In this document: positions 1 to 5,844 of the stretch, in pieces
Numbering within the stretch: the stretch's first letter is position 1
How the letters are laid out: every line of letters starts with the position of its first letter
Assembly: GCA_024653385.1 (NCBI GenBank)
Contig: JANLFZ010000397.1
Span: 1-5,844, forward strand
From: Thermoguttaceae bacterium
GTDB taxonomy: Bacteria > Planctomycetota > Planctomycetia > Pirellulales > Thermoguttaceae
Direction of reading: 5' to 3'
Length of the DNA stretch: 5,844 nt
The notes under the pieces: model-generated
What the model was told of the DNA's origin: nothing
The model's database searches: none
What the model saw: only the letters and a program-made list of their open reading frames with translations
Program-made: the position numbers and the translations under genes

Positions 1-55
1 GGGTGGTGCGGCATAACCCGTCCGAGTGTTTTCTCGCCCAATCTCGCCCGGCCCT

Positions 56-84
56 TTGACAACCCCTGTGGATTCCGCTAGTTT
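56..84 (+). promoter_or_regulatory. Candidate sigma-70-type promoter of hppA
   Basis: A perfect TTGACA -35 hexamer lies at 56-61. At the optimal 17-bp spacing, 79-84 reads TAGTTT, which keeps the T1, A2 and T6 positions of the -10 consensus but is otherwise poor. The local sequence (TAGTTTTTA) is the most AT-rich stretch in the leader. Transcription would begin near 90 and leave an untranslated leader of about 110 nt. The exact -35 supports the call; the weak -10 limits confidence. Confidence 0.5.
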
Positions 85-189
85 TTAGGGCCAAATGTGC
101 CCGCGCGATTTTGTCGGGCCGGGCCACGGAGCGTCGGCCTGTCTGCCAGGCTTGGAGTACGGTCTTCGGCGGGTGTTCAGTTCTTGGAT

Positions 190-194
190 AGGAG
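190..194 (+). promoter_or_regulatory. Shine-Dalgarno site that fixes the hppA start
   Basis: AGGAG lies 5 nt before the ATG at 200. The open frame extends upstream to an ATG at 95. That start has only a short AGGG nearby, would sit almost on the predicted transcription start, and would add 35 residues that do not look like a pyrophosphatase. The ATG at 200 is therefore preferred. Confidence 0.8.
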
Positions 195-199
195 TCTCC

Positions 200-2863
<2,664 letters not shown>

Positions 2864-2916
2864 CCTGCCCCCAGCACTAGGGGGGTCGCCTCGTCGGCCC
2901 CCACCGAGACGAGCGT

Positions 2917-2951
2917 GAAGCCTGCGGGTTGCGGCCCGTGGGCTTCTTTTT
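2917..2951 (+). terminator. Intrinsic terminator after hppA
   Basis: GAAGCC (2917-2922) pairs with GGCTTC (2941-2946). The stem continues inward through two G-T wobbles and then CGGG (2925-2928) with CCCG (2935-2938), giving a 12-bp stem with a 6-nt loop. Five T residues follow immediately (2947-2951). It begins 53 nt after the hppA stop. No T-run follows in the other direction, so it acts on the + strand only and separates hppA from rsfS-argS. Confidence 0.88.
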
Positions 2952-3029
2952 GCGCGCTCCGCCTGCCGCGAGGCACGGGCTGCGCCAGTCCGCCAGGGTC
3001 TGCACCGCCCGAACCCGCGCGCCGGGCGC

Positions 3030-3058
3030 TTCCACGCGGAGACGCGCGCGTCTACAAT
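3030..3058 (+). promoter_or_regulatory. Candidate promoter of rsfS-argS
   Basis: TACAAT (3053-3058) is a five-of-six match to the -10 consensus in otherwise very GC-rich DNA, and it sits between the hppA terminator and rsfS. No good -35 exists: TTCCAC at 3030-3035 (17-bp spacing) or CTTCCA at 3029-3034 (18 bp) are weak. Transcription would start near 3065, about 40 nt before the rsfS GTG. The spacer contains a perfect palindrome (listed separately). Confidence 0.55.
3040..3053. repeat. Perfect 14-bp palindrome in the rsfS promoter spacer
   Basis: AGACGCGCGCGTCT is identical to its reverse complement with no spacer. It ends on the first base of the TACAAT -10 box. Its core is ten bases of alternating purine and pyrimidine. 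Position and symmetry fit a repressor operator, but a CG-rich palindrome can arise by chance in this base composition, and no second copy occurs at the hppA promoter. Confidence 0.4.
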
Positions 3059-3093
3059 ACACGGAAGTTGTTGTAGTCCCCTGCCTTTGAACG

Positions 3094-3099
3094 AGAGGA
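3094..3099 (+). promoter_or_regulatory. Shine-Dalgarno site that fixes the rsfS start
   Basis: AGAGGA lies 5 nt before the GTG at 3105. The longer reading from TTG at 3087 has no purine-rich site at the right distance and would place this motif inside the coding region. GTG 3105 is therefore the better start. Confidence 0.7.
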
Positions 3100-3104
3100 C
3101 GCTT

Positions 3105-3512
3105 GTGGAGGTCGAGATCGAACCTGCCGGCGACCAAGCGCCCGAGCCCCCGGCCCTGCGGCGCGCGCTGGCCGCGGCCCGCACCGCCGAGGAGAACCGC
3201 GCGCGCGACATTGCCATCCTCGACATGCGCGAGCTGACCACGATGTTCGACTACTTCGTGATCGCCACGGGCACGAGCCGGCGCCAGTTGCACGCCATCA
3301 GCGAGGAAATCGACCGCGTGCTGGAGCAGGAGCTGGGCGATCGGCGGTTGGGCATCGAAGGCTACGAGGAAAGTCGATGGATCCTCCTCGACTACGGCGA
3401 CCTGGTCGTTCATCTCTTCGACGCCGAGACCCGCGAGTACTACGCCCTGGAAGACCTCTGGGGACGGGCCAGGCGGGTGCCGTTTCCCGCGCACGCCTCC
3501 TCGGTTTCGTAA
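3105..3512 (+). CDS. rsfS: Ribosomal silencing factor RsfS
   Basis: Member of the RsfS/Iojap (DUF143) family. These proteins bind ribosomal protein uL14 on the free 50S subunit, block joining with 30S and damp translation when nutrients are scarce. Read from the GTG, the protein has 135 residues, normal for the family. After an acidic, proline-containing leader (1-17) comes the conserved fold: DIAILDMRELTTMFDYFVIA (35-54), GTSRRQLHAI (56-65), the EGYEESRWILLDYGDLVVHLF stretch (85-105), ETREYYALEDLWG (108-120) and a short arginine-rich end. In many bacteria the gene sits near nadD or rlmH. Here it is followed 15 bp later by argS, so the two are probably cotranscribed from the promoter near 3053. 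An alternative TTG start at 3087 would add six residues. Identity is firm, the start moderately so. Confidence 0.95.
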   Translation: MEVEIEPAGDQAPEPPALRRALAAARTAEENRARDIAILDMRELTTMFDYFVIATGTSRRQLHAISEEIDRVLEQELGDRRLGIEGYEESRWILLDYGDLVVHLFDAETREYYALEDLWGRARRVPFPAHASSVS

Positions 3513-3527
3513 TGCGAGGACCTCAGG

Positions 3528-5510
3528 ATGAGTCTTCTCGCTGAACTCCGCGCCCGTTTCCACCGCGCCCTGGCCCCTTGGGTCGATGATCCTGCGGCGG
3601 CGGCCGACCTGCTGGCCTTGGTCCGCCGCAGCCAGGATCCCCGATTCGGCGACTACCAGGCGAACCTGGCGATGCCGCTGGGCAAGCGCCTGGGTCGTCC
3701 GCCCCGCGAGGTCGCCGCGGAGATCGTCGCCCGCCTCGACGTGGACGACCTGTGCCACGCGCCGGAGATTGCCGGTCCCGGCTTCATCAACCTGCGTCTG
3801 CGCGACGAAGCGCTGGCCCGGCGCCTCGAGGCGGCGGCGAGCGATCCGCGGCTTGGCGTGGCCACGACGCCCTCGCCGCGGACCTATGTCGTCGATTATT
3901 CCGCCCCGAATGTGGCCAAACCCATGCACGTCGGGCACATCCGCTCGACGGTCATCGGCGACAGCCTATGCCGCATGCTCCGTTTCGTCGGGCACCGGGT
4001 GATCGGCGACAACCACCTCGGCGACTGGGGCACGCAGTTCGGCATGATCCTCTACGGATGGAAGCGGGGCCTGGTCGATCGGGCGGCCTACCAGCAGGAC
4101 CCCGTGCGCGAACTGGCCCGGGTGTACCAACTCGTCCATGCCATCGCCACGCGCTGGGCCCAGCGCCGCGAACTGCCCGAACACGAGGCGACTCTCACGC
4201 GGCTGCGCCGGGAGGAGCAGCGTCTGGCGGCCCTTGCGCCCAAGGGCCCCAAGGAAGCCAAGCAACGCGACAAGGACCTGGCCAAGGTCCGCGCGGCCAT
4301 CGCGGAAACGGAATCGCACATCCTCGCCGTGCGCGCGGCGTGGGACGATGGCTCGACGGGCGACCCGCTTGCCGCCATGGCGCGCCTGCACGAGGACGCC
4401 GATCTCGAGGTCCTCCGCGAGACCGCACGCCTGCACGACGGCGACCCGGAGAACCGGGCCATCTGGCGCGAGATCCTGCCGCCGTGCCGCGAGGCCATCG
4501 AGGCGATTTACCGGCGCCTCGGCGTGACGTTCGACTGCACCTTGGGCGAGAGCTTCTACCATGACCAACTCGCCGGGCTCGTCGACGAGCTGCTGGCCCG
4601 GGGCATCGCGCGGGAAAGCGACGGGGCGATCTGCATCTTCCTCGACGGCCACGACGTGCCGATGATCGTGCGCAAGCAGGACGGCGCGTTCCTCTACGCC
4701 ACGACCGACCTGGCCACGGTGCGCTACCGCATGGAGACGTGGCGGCCCGACGCGATCCTCTATGTGGTCGACCATCGGCAGAGCCTCCATTTCGAGCACC
4801 TGTTCGCGGCGGCGCGGCGCATGGGATACGCCGACGTGGAGCTGGCCCACGTGAGTTTCGGCACGGTGCTCGGCAAGGACGGCCGGCCCTTCAAGACCCG
4901 CGCCGGCGACACGGTGGGCCTCGAGGGGCTTCTGGACGAGGCGGTCCGCCGCGCGCGCCAGATCGTCTCGGCCAACGACGACGCCAAGCCCGAGGGCCCC
5001 GAGCTTTCGCCCCAGGACCGCGACCGCATCGCCGAGGTCGTGGGCATCGGAGCCCTGAAGTACGCCGACCTTTCCCAGAACCGCACCAGCGACTACGAGT
5101 TCGACTACGACAAGATGCTGGCCATGAACGGCAACACGGCCACGTACATGCAGTACGCCTACGCCCGGGTGCGCAGCATCTTCCGCAAGCAGCAGATCGA
5201 CATCGACGCGCTTTGCGCCGGCCGAACGCCGATCGTGCTGGCCACGCCGGCCGAACGGGCCCTGGGCCTCGATTTGCTCCGCTTTGGCGAGGCGATCGAC
5301 CTGGCGCTTGCCGATTACCGCCCCAACCTGCTGACCAGCTATCTTTTCGACCTGGCCAACCGCTACTCGACCTTCTACGAACAGTGCCCGGTGCTCAAGG
5401 CCGAAAGCGAGGCCCTGCGCGCAAGCCGCCTACTCCTATGCGATCTGACGGCGCGCACCATCCGCCAGGGACTCGACCTGCTGGGCATCGCGGTGGTCGA
5501 GAAGATGTGA
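3528..5510 (+). CDS. argS: Arginyl-tRNA synthetase, enlarged form
   Basis: Class I aminoacyl-tRNA synthetase that charges tRNA-Arg with arginine using ATP, releasing AMP and pyrophosphate in the cytoplasm. The protein has 660 residues against roughly 550-600 for most bacterial ArgS. Order of parts: N-terminal additional domain (about 1-110, with DPRFGDYQANLAMPLGK at 37-53 and IAGPGFINLRL at 81-91); catalytic core opening with DYSAPNVAKPMHVGHIRST (123-141), where HVGH (134-137) is the HIGH motif; GDWGTQFGM (165-173); VLGKDGRPFKTR (447-458) in place of a canonical KMSKS loop, as in Escherichia coli-type ArgS; then the helical anticodon-binding DALR domain to the typical end LLGIAVVEKM. The extra length is a charged helical segment at about 205-290. 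A GAGGA Shine-Dalgarno (3516-3520) lies 7 nt before the ATG. The gene lies 15 bp after rsfS and ends flush against a convergent gene. Confidence 0.97.
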   Translation: MSLLAELRARFHRALAPWVDDPAAAADLLALVRRSQDPRFGDYQANLAMPLGKRLGRPPREVAAEIVARLDVDDLCHAPEIAGPGFINLRLRDEALARRLEAAASDPRLGVATTPSPRTYVVDYSAPNVAKPMHVGHIRSTVIGDSLCRMLRFVGHRVIGDNHLGDWGTQFGMILYGWKRGLVDRAAYQQDPVRELARVYQLVHAIATRWAQRRELPEHEATLTRLRREEQRLAALAPKGPKEAKQRDKDLAKVRAAIAETESHILAVRAAWDDGSTGDPLAAMARLHEDADLEVLRETARLHDGDPENRAIWREILPPCREAIEAIYRRLGVTFDCTLGESFYHDQLAGLVDELLARGIARESDGAICIFLDGHDVPMIVRKQDGAFLYATTDLATVRYRMETWRPDAILYVVDHRQSLHFEHLFAAARRMGYADVELAHVSFGTVLGKDGRPFKTRAGDTVGLEGLLDEAVRRARQIVSANDDAKPEGPELSPQDRDRIAEVVGIGALKYADLSQNRTSDYEFDYDKMLAMNGNTATYMQYAYARVRSIFRKQQIDIDALCAGRTPIVLATPAERALGLDLLRFGEAIDLALADYRPNLLTSYLFDLANRYSTFYEQCPVLKAESEALRASRLLLCDLTARTIRQGLDLLGIAVVEKM

Positions 5511-5844
5511 TCAGGTCCCGCCGGACGCGCTGGCCGCGGCGGCCGACTCGGCAGCGGCCTCGGCGCTCGGCGAGGCCCCGCCGGGCGTGTTGGCGATGAA
5601 CTCGCCGGTCTGATTGTCGTACAGCCAGCCCTCGGGGCCCCCGACCGCGCCGCTGAGCGGCTGCCCGGACGTCTCCACGCGCACGTCGCTCGATTTCATG
5701 ATCGGGTTCGTGGGAAACTGGCGCACGTAGGGCCGCAAGTCGCTCTTGAAGTCGTCCGCGGTGCCCGCCTCGCCCGGCAGTCGGCCCTGGTTCATCGTGG
5801 CATACAGATCGATCGCGTCGCGGATGGCCTTGACCGAGTATTCG
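5511..5844 (-). CDS. Type II secretion-type pseudopilin, 3' part (N-terminus beyond window)
   Basis: The open frame continues to the right edge of the window, so 110 C-terminal residues are visible and the start is missing. The first visible residues, EYSVKAIRDAIDLYATMNQG, followed by RLPGEAGTADDFKSDLRPYV and FPTNP, match the helix-to-globular junction of GspG-like pseudopilins (usually ...AI.LY...N...P). GWLYDNQTGEFIAN resembles the strand that closes short planctomycete pseudopilins. The expected prepilin leader and hydrophobic helix would lie outside. Such proteins assemble a periplasmic pseudopilus; the exact secretion partner cannot be told here. The last 23 or so residues are an Ala/Ser/Gly/Glu tail of low complexity. 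No cysteines are visible. An ATG at 5795 could be mistaken for the start, but it is internal to the conserved helix. The gene converges on argS with touching stop codons. Confidence 0.72.
   Translation of the reverse strand, partial: EYSVKAIRDAIDLYATMNQGRLPGEAGTADDFKSDLRPYVRQFPTNPIMKSSDVRVETSGQPLSGAVGGPEGWLYDNQTGEFIANTPGGASPSAEAAAESAAAASASGGT

Noticed and set aside
32..49. Direct repeat TCTCGCCC spaced by 10 bp upstream of the -35 box
   Set aside because: The helical-turn spacing is suggestive of an activator site, but eight bases of common composition are too little evidence on their own.
95..199. N-terminal extension of HppA from the upstream ATG at 95
   Set aside because: The extension is not membrane-like and lies almost at the predicted transcription start. 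A well-spaced AGGAG serves the ATG at 200.
98..199. Possible structured leader or riboswitch before hppA
   Set aside because: Only short stems (GCCCG/CGGGC, GCCTG/CAGGC) can be drawn. No known riboswitch core or expression-platform terminator is visible.
2877..3938. Long open frame of 353 codons on the - strand across the intergenic region, rsfS and early argS
   Set aside because: It is antisense to two well-supported genes, its protein resembles no family I recognise, and long reverse frames are expected in GC-rich coding DNA with G/C in the third codon position.
3966..4850. 294-codon - strand frame inside argS
   Set aside because: Shadow of argS. It shows no recognisable domain and no ribosome binding context, and argS is unambiguous.
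5532..5544. Inverted repeat GGCCGC G GCGGCC after argS as a terminator
   Set aside because: It arises from alanine codons in the opposite-strand gene and has no T-run. Too weak to call.

Overview
The window is ordinary GC-rich bacterial chromosome carrying four protein genes. In order they are a membrane proton-pumping pyrophosphatase (hppA, +), a ribosomal silencing factor (rsfS, +), arginyl-tRNA synthetase (argS, +), and the 3' part of a type II secretion-type pseudopilin gene (- strand) that runs off the right edge. There are no RNA genes, mobile elements, CRISPR arrays or transfer signatures. I looked for an undescribed system and do not see one. The points of interest lie in the architecture of individual proteins and in the regulatory stretches.

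The likely source is a planctomycete (Planctomycetota). Three things suggest this: a long HppA whose extra N-terminal helix is joined by an Ala/Pro/Lys/Glu-rich linker, an enlarged ArgS, and a short pseudopilin with a Gly-Trp-Leu-Tyr ... Thr-Gly-Glu C-terminal pattern. The lineage rests on remembered family resemblance and was not tested by a search.

Layout: 1-199 is the hppA leader, with a perfect TTGACA -35 box and a weak -10. 200-2863 is hppA, whose preferred start is well inside the longest open frame because of a Shine-Dalgarno at 190-194. 2864-3104 is a 241-bp intergenic region. It holds a strong intrinsic terminator (2917-2951), then a candidate promoter with a perfect 14-bp palindrome touching its -10 box. 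3105-3512 is rsfS (GTG start, good Shine-Dalgarno), and 15 bp later comes argS (3528-5510), probably in the same transcript. The argS stop codon directly abuts the stop codon of the convergent pseudopilin gene (TGA|TCA, no spacer).

Functionally, hppA couples hydrolysis of pyrophosphate to proton export, and its sequence carries the K+-independent signature. rsfS and argS are translation housekeeping genes: silencing of the 50S subunit when nutrients are short, and charging of tRNA-Arg, which releases pyrophosphate. The terminator between hppA and rsfS argues for separate transcription, so any metabolic link through pyrophosphate is generic and not evidence of a dedicated module.
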